From an uncultured Clostridia bacterium (GTDB taxonomy: Bacteria; Bacillota; Clostridia; UMGS1883): DNA of 64,000 nucleotides. The notes under the pieces are model-generated. The model saw nothing but the letters and a program-made list of their open reading frames with translations, made no database searches and had not been told where the DNA came from. This document shows positions 19,781 through 30,192 of the stretch, piece by piece; the stretch's first letter is position 1, and each line of letters opens with the position of its first letter. The position numbers were made by a program, and so were the translations under genes. The stretch lies in assembly GCA_934454525.1 (NCBI GenBank), contig CAKSFM010000013.1:1-64000 (forward strand), read 5' to 3'.

Positions 19781-22700
19781 TTAATTTTCGAAATAGACAA
19801 TCGCACCGTAAACAAACGACTGCCAGTCGCAGAGAAGCACAACCTTGTTGCAGCCGTTCCCGGCATTTTTATATGTAACAATATCCTTAAGAGAACCGCT
19901 CCTTACAACGGTTTTCTTATCGGTCTTGTCAACAACTGTTATAAGCGATTCTTTGCGGATGTCAAAGCTCTTTAAATACTTTCCGCCGTCATAGGTCGAT
20001 TCATCAATCTGCGACGGATCGTCACAGACTGCAATCGTAAGATATGTTGAATTATCCTGCAAATTGTATGCGAATCCGCGGTAAGCATAATCAGAGCGTT
20101 TTCCGTGCTCAACAATGCTGTCCTTGCTGCAGTCATAGAATACCATTATTGTTTCAATTATATTTCTGTTCTTGGTATATCTGATAAGGTCACCGGGTTC
20201 AAGGTCTGAAACCGTGAAGTTATGCAGCACGTTCTTATCCTTGTCGATAAACTTAACCTCGTCATCAATTTCATACGACGCGGAGATATAGTCTCCGTCA
20301 GTCAGTCTGTAGTCATATCCATCGATACATGTTACAAAATCGCCGTCCTCATTTTTGCGGTTCTGAACATTTCCGATAACAAGCGCCGAGCTTTCATCAT
20401 AATCGCCGGAATCCTTCGGAGTGTCGCGGTAAATAACCGCATCGGCGGAAATTCCGTTGTAGGTTGTGGTATATGCGTCAAGCACATATGAGGTGTCTGT
20501 CACAAAAGTCGCGTTGTTATAGGCAAAGCTGTTTTCATCATCATATTTTGCTGCGTCCTCGGGAACTGTGTAAATATTGTTACCCTCTTTGAAGCGGTTG
20601 CCGAACAGAGTGTTGTTTCCTTTATACAAAAGCTCCTCGCCCGGATATGTGATTCTCCAGAAGCCGCGCTGCGAATCTTCTCCCGGATTTGCAGCCGTTA
20701 CAATCTCATCAACCTCGTTTTTGTCGTTCAGCTTAATGAGCACCGCGTTGCCGTATTCCGCAGCAAGCAGCCTTTTAAGCTCATCGGAGTCGTTCTGATA
20801 TCTTACTGAGTTAAGCTTCACACGGTCGGAAAGTTTGTACCCGGTAAATTTCTTATCGGAATAATATGTCTTTATGTAATATGTGTTGAGTCCTTTTGTA
20901 TCCATGTCATACTTAAGCAGCACAACTATTTTGCCCTGCTTCTGAACTTTTGTGCTTTCGCTGCTGCCGGTTGCAAGCGCCGCCGCAGATATACCGTCGC
21001 GCACTGCAACAACCTTTCCCTGCAAATCCCAGTAAACGGTAACGTCCTTGCCTGCTTTCACATTTTCATCCGTTCCGCGCCAATCCTTTGAAAACTCAAA
21101 CGTTTTCCCTGCAACGGTGATTTCATCGTTCGACATATCAACGGAATCTATATTTCCGCCCCAGCACTCGTCAACAAGTGTGAAATCTGCATATTTTCCG
21201 CTCGGACTGATAAGCGCCGCCAAAACATCCCATTCACGCAGCTCGCGCAGTCCGAAAACATCACCGTGCTTGTCCTTAATCGTATATTCGTCAAAATCCT
21301 TCAGCCGGACGGAATATCCCTCCGAACCGGCATTGTTGACATATTTATCGTAAATGGCTTCCTTTGTTGCGTCCGTTGTTCCGACAACAATGTTTTTATA
21401 TGCCCTGATTATAACCGTATCGCCGGAGGTACACTCACCGTCGCCGTTGTTATCGACAAAGGTTATCGTTCCTGCTTTCGGATTGAGCATTTCATCGGAA
21501 TAATCATACAGCCGCTCTGTATTATAGATAAAGTTCGCAGACTTGCTGATTTTATATGTACGCGTTTTGTCGCTTTCGTCCGTGTACTTATAAGTCATAT
21601 TTTCAAACGACGTTATGTCGCTCGCTTCAATTGTTGTGAGCTTTGTTCCTGCGGATTTTTCAAAGTAAAGAACCTCATTATCATCACTTGAATCGGATTC
21701 CTTATAGTAATATGTAACAGTGCAGCCGAGAAGCTGTCCACAGCTTCCGTCACTGTCGATATATTCCTCAGAGCCGATTTTAACAAATCCCTTGCGCGCC
21801 GCTTCTTCGCCGTTTATTCCCGCGCGCGGATCGGCATTTACAATGCCCTTATCCTTATAAATATCATGGTAAACACGAAGGAACGTTTCATCCGATTTAA
21901 GCGTATATTCCGCGTCTGTTCCGAGTGTTTCCGCCGTGAAAACCTTCTCGTCAAGCATATTATAAAACAGCCTTAAAAAATCCTGCTTTGTAATTGCACC
22001 GTCAGAGGTTTTGCTTACTTCTTTAAGTATGCCGCGCTTTGAGGCAAATTTCTCATAATCCGCATCGGTATTTCCTGCACGTTTCGCAAGCTCCTCCTCA
22101 CCGAGTACACGAACGGCGATTTTCACCGCATCGCTGTATGTGAGCATGTTTTCTCCGCCGAAAACGCCGTTTTCGGTCGTCATCAGTCCGCTTGCCAGAA
22201 CGGGGTAAACATATCCTGCGTTTTCATTGTCCGCCGCGCAGTCGGAGGGAATATTTTCCGACGCCGCTCCCTCAGTAAGATTTACCAGGCTGCAAAGCAT
22301 TTTCGCTGCGTCGTACCTCGTAAGCCCGCGCGTGAGATTGCCTGCGTCTCCGCTGTAAATCCCGAGCGAGCGGAGTTTTCCTATTATTTCGTTATCCTTG
22401 TCCTTAACATCGGTTTTAATTGCTTCAACATTTGTCATCAGTCTGTCAAGCATAACCGCCGCTTCCGCACGCGTCAGGCTGTCTGCCGGTCTGAAATTAC
22501 CCTGCGAATCGCCCTTAACAACCTCCGACTTGTACATCGCAAGCACGGACGGCAGCGCGTAATCCGCAATATTATCCTGATCGCCGAACACGTCTCCGAC
22601 GATTACGGCATATTCAAAGCCCTGTCCGACAGCCGTCTTATCCTTTTTATCGGGATCATCCGACCTCGGCTGTGAGTCGTCAAAAACCACTCCGCACGCC

Positions 22701-24169
22701 TCTGCCGCGCGCCTGCATATAACGGCAGCGTCCTGCCTTGTAATATTCTTTGAAACGCCGAACAGACTGTCACTGATGCCTTTGATAATCCCCTGTTCAA
22801 CGCCGGAAGCAACAACGCCGTAAAACCACTTGTCGCTCGTGACATCCGTGAACCCGGGAGCTGCCGCACCGGTCTTTTCAAGCTTCAGCGCCCGCACTGC
22901 AATCGCCGCAAATTCCTCGCGCGTGATGCTGTCCGCCGGGGCAAATGACTGCGCCGTTTTTCCGTTCACAACTCTTTTTGCCGCAAGCTTATTGATTGAA
23001 TTCTTTGCCCAGTCAAACCCCTCAAGGTCGCCGAAACCTGCCGCCGTGTTTCCGTTGTTATTTGTGCCGTTTCCGTTGTCATCTGCATTCTTGCTTGTGT
23101 CGGTCGGAACAAGCAGCGTTCCTTTTCCGCCGCCGCCTCCTCCGCCGCTGCCGCCTGTACTTCCGCTTCCGCCGTCATCATAATTTTTAACGGCTTTATC
23201 AAATTCAGCGGCATATTCGCTGACGGCTGCACAGTTCTCGGTGTTCATTGAGGAAAGAATTTTTATCTGCTTTTCTTCGCTGTACGTCTTAAATTCTCCG
23301 TACCTTGCCGCGCCGATAAGCGTGTTTGCAATATCAAGCGCCTTAAGCTCCTTGCCCTTGGAATTAACCGAGGTCAGCGTTGTGATAACCGCGGTTTCGG
23401 CAAATTCTTTCTCAAGCGCCGACACGGTTGTGCACTGCATTTTTTTGAGCTTTTCCGCAATTGAAGCTTTGATTTTGCCGTCCGTTACCGAGGAATCGTT
23501 CCACAATTCAACGGCAGGGAGATATTTGTCGTCAAAATACTCAAGCAGGCTGTCAAGCGCTTCAACCGCATCCGTTCCGGTCTCCGCAGTATTAAAATTA
23601 TTTATCAGCGCCGTCTGCGCAACTGCAAGCTTCAGAGCCTCGAAACTTGCATAGCCATCCTTTGCGCCGTCATAAAGCGACCCGTAAACGAAAGTCTTAT
23701 CCTCCGGTCTGAGCGTCATTTTGCAAATATTTTTCAGCCGCCCGTAATCGCGTTCAAACACGTCCTCAACAGCGCCTGCATCGGCAGCGCCGTTAATTTC
23801 ATCGAGATAAGCTTTCATCTCATCCTGAGTTATGTAAACAAAGTTTTTCTCGAAAACCTGATTTTCCGCACCTATGCGAAGCATATATTCTCCGCTTGCC
23901 GAGTTAATGCGGAATTTTTCATCAAACCCTCCGTTTTTATCCAGCGTGATTTCAGCCGCATATTCAAACGGATTTGTATCACTGATTGTTTTCCCGGGCT
24001 TCAGCACTTCAACAGACGCCTTTTTGTCGGCCGCATCTCTGAAACTGCCTTGTATGCGCCACTCATTGGTTTGACTGTCATATGTTATTTTTCCGATCTC
24101 AGCAAGCGTTGGCTGAGCTGCAAGCACAGATGCCGCAATCACAGCCGCTGCGGCTTTAATTTTTTTCAT
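19781..24169 (-). CDS. Giant S-layer-homology surface protein (1462 aa)
   Basis: 1462 residues with signal peptide 1-23 (cleaved near TLAEIG). An N-terminal helical region (about 25-330) is followed by a Gly/Ser-rich linker around 335 that includes seven consecutive glycines. SLH repeats follow: AKNSINKLAAKRVVNG, TDVTSDKWFYGVVASGVEQG and the ITREEFAAIAVRAL-type motifs, plus a more divergent second SLH-like set up to about 760. The last ~700 residues are beta-rich with Asp-rich turns such as VDNNGDGECTSGDT. SLH domains bind pyruvylated secondary cell-wall polymer, so the protein is held on the surface; SLH in the middle rather than at one end is notable. It resembles the 894-aa protein at 61-63.7 kb in layout. 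SD GGAGG. Confidence 0.85.
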   Translation of the reverse strand: MKKIKAAAAVIAASVLAAQPTLAEIGKITYDSQTNEWRIQGSFRDAADKKASVEVLKPGKTISDTNPFEYAAEITLDKNGGFDEKFRINSASGEYMLRIGAENQVFEKNFVYITQDEMKAYLDEINGAADAGAVEDVFERDYGRLKNICKMTLRPEDKTFVYGSLYDGAKDGYASFEALKLAVAQTALINNFNTAETGTDAVEALDSLLEYFDDKYLPAVELWNDSSVTDGKIKASIAEKLKKMQCTTVSALEKEFAETAVITTLTSVNSKGKELKALDIANTLIGAARYGEFKTYSEEKQIKILSSMNTENCAAVSEYAAEFDKAVKNYDDGGSGSTGGSGGGGGGGKGTLLVPTDTSKNADDNGNGTNNNGNTAAGFGDLEGFDWAKNSINKLAAKRVVNGKTAQSFAPADSITREEFAAIAVRALKLEKTGAAAPGFTDVTSDKWFYGVVASGVEQGIIKGISDSLFGVSKNITRQDAAVICRRAAEACGVVFDDSQPRSDDPDKKDKTAVGQGFEYAVIVGDVFGDQDNIADYALPSVLAMYKSEVVKGDSQGNFRPADSLTRAEAAVMLDRLMTNVEAIKTDVKDKDNEIIGKLRSLGIYSGDAGNLTRGLTRYDAAKMLCSLVNLTEGAASENIPSDCAADNENAGYVYPVLASGLMTTENGVFGGENMLTYSDAVKIAVRVLGEEELAKRAGNTDADYEKFASKRGILKEVSKTSDGAITKQDFLRLFYNMLDEKVFTAETLGTDAEYTLKSDETFLRVYHDIYKDKGIVNADPRAGINGEEAARKGFVKIGSEEYIDSDGSCGQLLGCTVTYYYKESDSSDDNEVLYFEKSAGTKLTTIEASDITSFENMTYKYTDESDKTRTYKISKSANFIYNTERLYDYSDEMLNPKAGTITFVDNNGDGECTSGDTVIIRAYKNIVVGTTDATKEAIYDKYVNNAGSEGYSVRLKDFDEYTIKDKHGDVFGLRELREWDVLAALISPSGKYADFTLVDECWGGNIDSVDMSNDEITVAGKTFEFSKDWRGTDENVKAGKDVTVYWDLQGKVVAVRDGISAAALATGSSESTKVQKQGKIVVLLKYDMDTKGLNTYYIKTYYSDKKFTGYKLSDRVKLNSVRYQNDSDELKRLLAAEYGNAVLIKLNDKNEVDEIVTAANPGEDSQRGFWRITYPGEELLYKGNNTLFGNRFKEGNNIYTVPEDAAKYDDENSFAYNNATFVTDTSYVLDAYTTTYNGISADAVIYRDTPKDSGDYDESSALVIGNVQNRKNEDGDFVTCIDGYDYRLTDGDYISASYEIDDEVKFIDKDKNVLHNFTVSDLEPGDLIRYTKNRNIIETIMVFYDCSKDSIVEHGKRSDYAYRGFAYNLQDNSTYLTIAVCDDPSQIDESTYDGGKYLKSFDIRKESLITVVDKTDKKTVVRSGSLKDIVTYKNAGNGCNKVVLLCDWQSFVYGAIVYFEN

Positions 24170-24211
24170 AATAACGTTCCTCCCAGAATAAATTCACATT
24201 TGCAAAGCGCA

Positions 24212-25093
24212 TCAGTTCAGCAGTTTTTTATACATTGTTTTAAGCTCAAGGTATTTTGCATAGTTTTTCCTGTACTCTCTTACGTATTTCGGTTTAATTC
24301 CGTATGCCTTTTCAAACACATCGTAAAAGTAAGTCTTATTCGTAAAGCCGCACCGGGCAATCACGCTGTCAATCGATTCATCCGTTTCCCATAAAGTGAA
24401 AATTACAACGTTAAGCCGTTTTTGGATTAAAAGCTGTTTAAACGACAAACCGTAGCACTTTTTCAGTTTACTCGAAAAATATCTCGGATCATAATTGAAC
24501 ATTCGCGCAACCTCACCGAGCTTAAGCGGCTTTGTGCAATTGTCTGTAATATAGTTAATTGCGTCCGCAAGCGGCAGTTCCTCATATCCATCCGTTCCCG
24601 AAACGGCTCTTCGCACCGCAATGTTTAAAATGTTGTCAATATAGTTTTTGATAAATCCGACATAGCCGAATTCTTTTTTTATGAACTCGTTAAGGATTTC
24701 AAAAAATATGTCTTCAATGCGCCTGGCATCATTTTCATCGTTAATGTCAATACACAGAAAGCCTTTTTCGAGCTCAAAGCCGTAAAGCCGCAAAAGTTCT
24801 TTAAGGCTTGATTCCGCTTTGAGCGATTCTTTCAGAAAATCCGCTCTGAACAGAATGTTATAATACTTTGTTGTTTCCCATATTTTCACACTGTGAACAC
24901 ATTCATAATCAATTATAATCAGTGAGCCGCGCCGCACTCTGTGTGAAACATCATTCATTTTATGTTCACCGTGCCCGGCAACAATATATATTATCTCGAT
25001 GCCGTCGTGGACATGGCTTTCCTCATCGCAGCCGTATTCAATGTATTTAACATCGCAGCTTAGCTGCTCATTTTCAATTTTAAAGCGTCTCAT
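24212..25093 (-). CDS. AraC-family transcriptional regulator with cupin sensor domain
   Basis: 293 residues. The N-terminal cupin-like domain (about 1-150) contains SHVHDGIEIIYIVAGHGEH. The C-terminal pair of helix-turn-helix motifs (about 190-290) includes LKLGEVARMFNYDPRYFSSKLKKCYG and the closing GFTNKTYFYDVFEKAYGIKPKYVREYRK. Regulators of this type activate sugar-utilisation operons on binding an inducer. The gene sits 18 bp after the 1510-aa beta-helix gene, inside the locus it probably controls. Confidence 0.9.
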   Translation of the reverse strand: MRRFKIENEQLSCDVKYIEYGCDEESHVHDGIEIIYIVAGHGEHKMNDVSHRVRRGSLIIIDYECVHSVKIWETTKYYNILFRADFLKESLKAESSLKELLRLYGFELEKGFLCIDINDENDARRIEDIFFEILNEFIKKEFGYVGFIKNYIDNILNIAVRRAVSGTDGYEELPLADAINYITDNCTKPLKLGEVARMFNYDPRYFSSKLKKCYGLSFKQLLIQKRLNVVIFTLWETDESIDSVIARCGFTNKTYFYDVFEKAYGIKPKYVREYRKNYAKYLELKTMYKKLLN

Positions 25094-25111
25094 AAATTCA
25101 CCCTTGAATTA

Positions 25112-28100
25112 TTATTTCACAACTACAGCTTTTCCCGCAGGAATATAGCGGTCATTCAGAATCAGAAGCAAAATCTTTTTTGCATTTTCATCCGGCTGCG
25201 CAAACGTTGCCGTTTCCTCAACACCTTTAATGCCGGTTATGTTCTTCCTTTCAAGTCCGATAACCGACCCGTCTGCCGCATACTGCACCAGAATTGCCGC
25301 CAATGTATTTTCAGCATAGTAATTGTTAGTAATGCTTGCACTTACGGTTTTATCACTGTTGATTGCAGCTGCCGATTCAATCCGCGCACCGTTCGAAAAT
25401 GTGTAAACTCCGCTTTCCCAATCACCTGCGAACTGCCGCGAAGTGTTATGCGCTGTCACTTTCCAGTAAAGCTGCTCCGTTGACTCCGGAATTTCAATAT
25501 CCGCATAATTATAGAAAACATCGGTCTGTGCTATCACGTTCTCAAAGTCACTGTCCGAGGCAACCGTCACGGTATATTTTGTCGCTTCAAAAGCATCGTT
25601 CCAAATGAAGCGCACATTGCCCGGCGTCACCTTTTCTCCGCAGGGATAAACTGCTGTAAGCGCAGACTTCTCCGGCGTGTTTCCGCTCTGAATACCAATC
25701 AGATTAATATCAAAGCTGCCTTCATAAGGGTTATTCAGATCCGGGTTTGCATAACCCTTAAATCTGAAATCCTGATTTGCCGCGTCAACAAACGGAGCCT
25801 GCTCTGTTGTCAGATTATCATGGTTATACGATATATCTCCATACCCTGCCGTATATGTTCCGATGCCGTTGCTGCTTCCGCCGTTTGCACCCGGACCGTT
25901 AACACATACATTGCCCTTAATTATATTCAGCCCTGCAAGCGTTCTGTCCGTTCTGCTTGAGCTTTCAACAATTGTTTTAAGATTCGGATATGCCGCATAA
26001 TACAGCTCCTGGTCGGCAATGTTACTGTTGAATTTGTCAGGATCGCTGTTATCATTGCTTGCCGCTCCGCCGTTTTTAAAATCAATATTGGTCTTTTCAA
26101 TATTCACACTCGTATTATATTCGTACCTGTTGTCAATCCCGTTCGTATAAACATTGATATACGCATTGTTTATAATATTGTGGTGCGCATACATTCCCGT
26201 TTGGTTATCATCCCAATAAATTGCCGGCTTATGCGCATACGTCGGAATGTATGTTCCCTTTATATCATGGATATAGTTATATGCCGTTTCCGTTCCGCGC
26301 TGAAGCGTGTTTCGTCCGCCGTAGATTGCGCCGCAGTCATCTGTTTCCTGAATAACGTCATGAATTTCGTTATATTTTATCAGATGATCATTTCCGTAAT
26401 GGCGGATTGCCTGGAAATCGGCACGGCTTATATTATTGTGCAGAACGCTGTTTCCACAGCCTTTGACAAGAATCGCTTCACGCGCTTTTATCTTTTGCGA
26501 GCATTTGAAAAACAAATTGTTTTCAATTACATTATTACCCTTTTTAAGGGTGTCAACATTGCCGCCATCAAGTATTATTGCGCTGCCTCCGATATTATCA
26601 AACCTGCAGTCCTCAATTCTGCAGCCATATGCCGCGTCAATATTTTGCCGCTGCCAGTAGTTTTTATCCGTTTCGGCTTCTTTTGTTCCGTAAATATTTA
26701 TGCCGTATGTTCCGATATTTCTGAAATCGCAGTTTTTAACCGAAACATTTTTCACTCCGCACGCCTCAATTGCTGCGCCGCGCGTACTTTCAAAAGTTAT
26801 TCCTTCAAACGAAATGCCGTCATTGTCAGTAATGCTGATCATTGCATTTTTCAGTGCAGATATTTCAAACGAAGCATTTTTCATGCTGTCCGGCATGTAA
26901 TAATAAAGCTTCATGGTATCTTTATCAATATACCATTCTGTCGGCATATCCAGTTCTTCCAGTAAATTGAAAGCTTTCCATCGCCATGATTTTCTTACGA
27001 ATAAAGAGGGGTTTTGCTTAACAGTAATTCCGGCGTCTTCTCTCGTTGAAACGGTTACTGTCTTTGCCTGCGCATCGACCGATGCCGCAGGGGTGCGTAT
27101 ATAGTCAAAGTCGCGGCTCAGATAACCCCCGACCCACCAATCCTTTGCGCCTGTCCACAACGAGGGTTCATCATCCGCATACGAAAATGTATCCGCAGAA
27201 ACATACCCGTATTCTGCATAGTTTCCCTGTCCGTTCGGCCACTGTGCAAGCTGCTGTTCATTTCCGTCAGCGTAAAACGCGGGATACTCGATTTTCCCGA
27301 ACAGTTCGGAAATCGTCGGCTGCGCTGCGTCATCTTCCGCAAGACTGTACGGAAATCCTTGCTCGGTAAGATTTATTTCGTAAAGATTGTCACGCACGTT
27401 TTCTTTAACGCGGTTCAGCACAGCAGCGTCCGTTGTCCTCTGCATCTGCAACGGATCAAGCCTGATTCCTCCGGTAAAAACAACTCTTTCGCCGGGCGCA
27501 GCCTTATAAACGGTCTTTGCGCCGGACAAATCGTTCTCATCAAAAGAAACACCTTTGTCAAAATAATATCTTCCTCCGCCGAACACAACATCAATATCTC
27601 CGTCATAGCCATTTTGGCGCAGGCTTCGCACCCTGTCGCGCGCACCCTTAAGCGTTGCAAGCGGTTCAGATTCATTTCCGATTTTATTGTCCGAGCCGTT
27701 CTCCGATACGAAGATTGTTTTCTTCAGCTGTGCTGCAACAGGATATGCGCTTGATGCAAGTCCGTACCTGTCCGATACTGCCATAATCCTCAGATTTTCA
27801 AGGTCTTTCGTTGACTTAACGGTGATTTTCGCGCCGCCGTCATACGGTGTTATATTAAAACCGTTTAAAACGCTGCTGCCGCTGCGGTCCACGCAGTACC
27901 ATCCGAGATTCTGGCTCAGCATACCTTTTATTCCTGCCTGATTCACAACCTCGGCATGAATGTCAATAACATCTCCGACTTCCAAAGTTTCTGATTTTTC
28001 ATACGAAAGCTTTATCTGCCACGGAACCTCCTCCGCAAAATATACGGAGTCATTGTTAGATGTATCAAGATAAAAGCGAGTACCCTCGGTTGTCTTATCG

Positions 28101-29644
28101 GGGAATCCGCAGTAAATATTATTTCTGTACGAGTTGGAATTGCTGAAATTGTTTGGAATTGTTATCGTTGCGCGAAACGGCATCCAATCGTCAGAATCAA
28201 TTGCCATGCCCGCTTTTCCGTATTCCTTTGTGTATACGATTGTGTCCTCTCCCCATGAATTATTCATTGCCGCCCCGAAGCGCGGAGTGCTTCCGTTTGT
28301 TGAAGCGTTTTTCAGATTCGCTGATATAACATATGTTTTCCCATTTTCCGCAACAAAGCCGAAAGAACCTGCACCGACTCCGTTACGTGCCTGGTTAAGC
28401 GTAAAGCCGGCAAAACCCTTGTATTCCGATCCGCTCATCGAAAGCCTGCCCGTACCCTCTCTTAAATACCAAACGGTGCTGTAGCCTGCTCTGCCGTCAA
28501 CAGTCTGTTTAATGTCATATGTAACCGAGGCATGGTTATTTACACACAGATACTTATATCCGTTCACTGCCGCCGCGTCCGGAATAAGATTTTCCGGCAC
28601 TATTCCCGTTCTGTCATCAAGCGCTTTATCCGTTATAAGAATTTTCGCCGTTCTGACAAATCCGTCATACAGTTTTGACTTTGCCGCAATAATATACTCG
28701 CCTTTTTCAAGACCTTCGCTCCACGATGCAATAACCGAAGCGCCGCTTCCGTCAAAAGTAAAAGTAATTCCGCTCTCCTCCGTGCTGCCGTCATTTTTGA
28801 GAGCGTACCAGTCAAAATCCTGTGAAAGGGCACCCTTTAAGCCAAGCTGATTCACAACCTCGGCATCAAGCCTCACGCTTGTTTTGTTAATCAGAACGCT
28901 TTCACTTGCGTGCAGTTTAATATCAAACGGCTGCTCCTGCGCAAAGTAAACCGAATCCTTCTCCGAAGAATCTATATAAAAGCTTGCTCCCTCCGCAGTT
29001 TTGTCTGGAAATCCGAGATAAATATTATTTCTGTAGGAATTTGAGTTGCTGAAATCGTTCGGAATTGTTATTGTTGCACAGAAAGGCATCCAATCGTCAG
29101 AATCAATTGCCATGCCCGCTTCTCCGTATTCATTTGTGTATACGATTGTGTCCTTTTTCCATGCGTTGTTCATTGCCGCTCCGAAATATGGAACTATACC
29201 GTTTTCGGACGCGTTTTTCAATTTTGCGTATATAACATATGTTTTCCCGTTTTCGGCAACAAATCCGAAGGAGCCGTCACCCGTGCCGCCGCGCGCCTGA
29301 TTGAGAGTGAAGCCCGCAAAACCCTTATATTTTTTGTCTTCCATTGAAAGCATACCTGTTCCGGCTCTGAGATACCACCTGCACATGCCGGTAAGGGCTT
29401 GATCTGAATAGGGTGTGTCATATGTAACCTCATATTGATTATTAACGCAGAGGTATTTAAACCCTCTCTGCTCCGATGCATCCGGAATAAGATTTGTATT
29501 TATTGCTGCGTAATCCGCCTCGTAGTCCTTTAACCCGGCGATCTCAGAAGCGCCGTCAGCCGCCGCAGGGATAACAAATGAGGTTATGCAGAATATAGCG
29601 GCAGCAAAAAAAGCAGCCGCACGACAAACACCGTTTTTTCTCAT
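25112..29644 (-). CDS. Very large secreted beta-helix protein with duplicated N-terminal modules
   Basis: 1510 residues from the ATG at 29644, preceded by AAGGCGG. Signal peptide is about 1-29. Two ~235-residue beta-sandwich modules, near-identical in places (both contain GFAGFTLNQAR and AIDSDDWMPF), occupy about 45-280 and 347-582 and are spaced exactly 302 residues apart. A DUF1565-like entry (IFVSENGSDNKIGNESEPLATL) starts a right-handed beta-helix of about 500 residues with Asn/Gly turns. A fibronectin-like segment follows (YPCGEKVTPGNVRFIW), and the C-terminal module ends LLLILNDRYIP. The paired modules look like carbohydrate-binding domains and the helix like a lyase or glycosidase scaffold; this is inference. 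First gene of the locus. Confidence 0.8.
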   Translation of the reverse strand: MRKNGVCRAAAFFAAAIFCITSFVIPAAADGASEIAGLKDYEADYAAINTNLIPDASEQRGFKYLCVNNQYEVTYDTPYSDQALTGMCRWYLRAGTGMLSMEDKKYKGFAGFTLNQARGGTGDGSFGFVAENGKTYVIYAKLKNASENGIVPYFGAAMNNAWKKDTIVYTNEYGEAGMAIDSDDWMPFCATITIPNDFSNSNSYRNNIYLGFPDKTAEGASFYIDSSEKDSVYFAQEQPFDIKLHASESVLINKTSVRLDAEVVNQLGLKGALSQDFDWYALKNDGSTEESGITFTFDGSGASVIASWSEGLEKGEYIIAAKSKLYDGFVRTAKILITDKALDDRTGIVPENLIPDAAAVNGYKYLCVNNHASVTYDIKQTVDGRAGYSTVWYLREGTGRLSMSGSEYKGFAGFTLNQARNGVGAGSFGFVAENGKTYVISANLKNASTNGSTPRFGAAMNNSWGEDTIVYTKEYGKAGMAIDSDDWMPFRATITIPNNFSNSNSYRNNIYCGFPDKTTEGTRFYLDTSNNDSVYFAEEVPWQIKLSYEKSETLEVGDVIDIHAEVVNQAGIKGMLSQNLGWYCVDRSGSSVLNGFNITPYDGGAKITVKSTKDLENLRIMAVSDRYGLASSAYPVAAQLKKTIFVSENGSDNKIGNESEPLATLKGARDRVRSLRQNGYDGDIDVVFGGGRYYFDKGVSFDENDLSGAKTVYKAAPGERVVFTGGIRLDPLQMQRTTDAAVLNRVKENVRDNLYEINLTEQGFPYSLAEDDAAQPTISELFGKIEYPAFYADGNEQQLAQWPNGQGNYAEYGYVSADTFSYADDEPSLWTGAKDWWVGGYLSRDFDYIRTPAASVDAQAKTVTVSTREDAGITVKQNPSLFVRKSWRWKAFNLLEELDMPTEWYIDKDTMKLYYYMPDSMKNASFEISALKNAMISITDNDGISFEGITFESTRGAAIEACGVKNVSVKNCDFRNIGTYGINIYGTKEAETDKNYWQRQNIDAAYGCRIEDCRFDNIGGSAIILDGGNVDTLKKGNNVIENNLFFKCSQKIKAREAILVKGCGNSVLHNNISRADFQAIRHYGNDHLIKYNEIHDVIQETDDCGAIYGGRNTLQRGTETAYNYIHDIKGTYIPTYAHKPAIYWDDNQTGMYAHHNIINNAYINVYTNGIDNRYEYNTSVNIEKTNIDFKNGGAASNDNSDPDKFNSNIADQELYYAAYPNLKTIVESSSRTDRTLAGLNIIKGNVCVNGPGANGGSSNGIGTYTAGYGDISYNHDNLTTEQAPFVDAANQDFRFKGYANPDLNNPYEGSFDINLIGIQSGNTPEKSALTAVYPCGEKVTPGNVRFIWNDAFEATKYTVTVASDSDFENVIAQTDVFYNYADIEIPESTEQLYWKVTAHNTSRQFAGDWESGVYTFSNGARIESAAAINSDKTVSASITNNYYAENTLAAILVQYAADGSVIGLERKNITGIKGVEETATFAQPDENAKKILLLILNDRYIPAGKAVVVK
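27894..29500 (-). repeat. 906-bp-spaced tandem duplication inside the 1510-aa gene
   Basis: The segments 28800-29500 and 27894-28594 align with a constant offset of 906 bp and no visible indel. Stretches such as the one beginning CAATCGTCAGAATCAATTGC occur at 29091 and 28185. They encode the two N-terminal beta-sandwich modules. The high DNA identity shows a recent duplication or ongoing gene conversion. Confidence 0.88.
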
Positions 29645-29677
29645 GGAACACACCGCCTTCACTGAATTTATATTTAG

Positions 29678-29706
29678 ATTTTATCATGCTTCATAAATCT
29701 TCACAA
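29678..29706 (-). promoter_or_regulatory. Putative promoter of the polysaccharide-utilisation locus
   Basis: Read on the minus strand: TTGTGA (29701-29706), a 17-bp spacer, then TAAAAT (29678-29683), about 35 bp before the start codon at 29644. The weak -35 fits a promoter that needs activation, for example by the AraC regulator. Confidence 0.5.
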
Positions 29707-30192
29707 TGTCATAAACACAGTTGTTTTCAGGCTTAAACGCCTGTTGTTTTAAAAAAAGTATCAGTTTATACACATTTTTTAAATAATGCATAAAAAAACG
29801 TCCAAATATTTGTTCTTTTTTGTTCATTCCCGGCAGTTTTGCCTATAATTTATTGCTGCAATCCGGCGGCTGCATATGCGATTTGTCCGCTCGGTTACAG
29901 CGTCGGTAAAATTTAGGAAATATCTTCATACATCGAAAATTCCGCGCATTATCATAAAACATGGTTTTTCTTATAAATTAAAAGTTCTTCTTCGGATAAA
30001 GTCTTTACAGCATTGCGCGAAGATCCTCCCATAATATTTTTTATCATTGCTGCCGTCCATTTTTAATATCCCTCCATTTTGACAAATCTCAAATGAACAC
30101 GGCGGCGGACGACAACAGATTCCGCAGTTTTCGCGCAATAAAAAAACAGTCAAAACATTTCGCAAAAACTGCGAATTTTTTGGCTGCGTGAT
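29707..30192. other. Intergenic region with one small possible ORF
   Basis: No convincing gene. A 29-codon minus-strand ORF (30060 to 29971, beginning MDGSNDKKYYG) has GGAGGG nine bases upstream, and an overlapping frame starts at 30047 (MIKNIMGGSSRN). Both are too short and too unlike known families to call. The rest is AT-rich and probably contains decayed sequence. Confidence 0.3.

Noticed and set aside
22830..23183. Plus-strand ORF of 117 aa rich in Pro and Ser opposite the SLH protein
   Set aside because: It mirrors the Gly-rich linker of the minus-strand SLH gene; a frame shadow with no SD or family match.
29971..30060. 29-codon ORF with a good SD as a possible small peptide gene
   Set aside because: No similarity, an overlapping alternative frame is equally plausible, and the surrounding DNA looks decayed.
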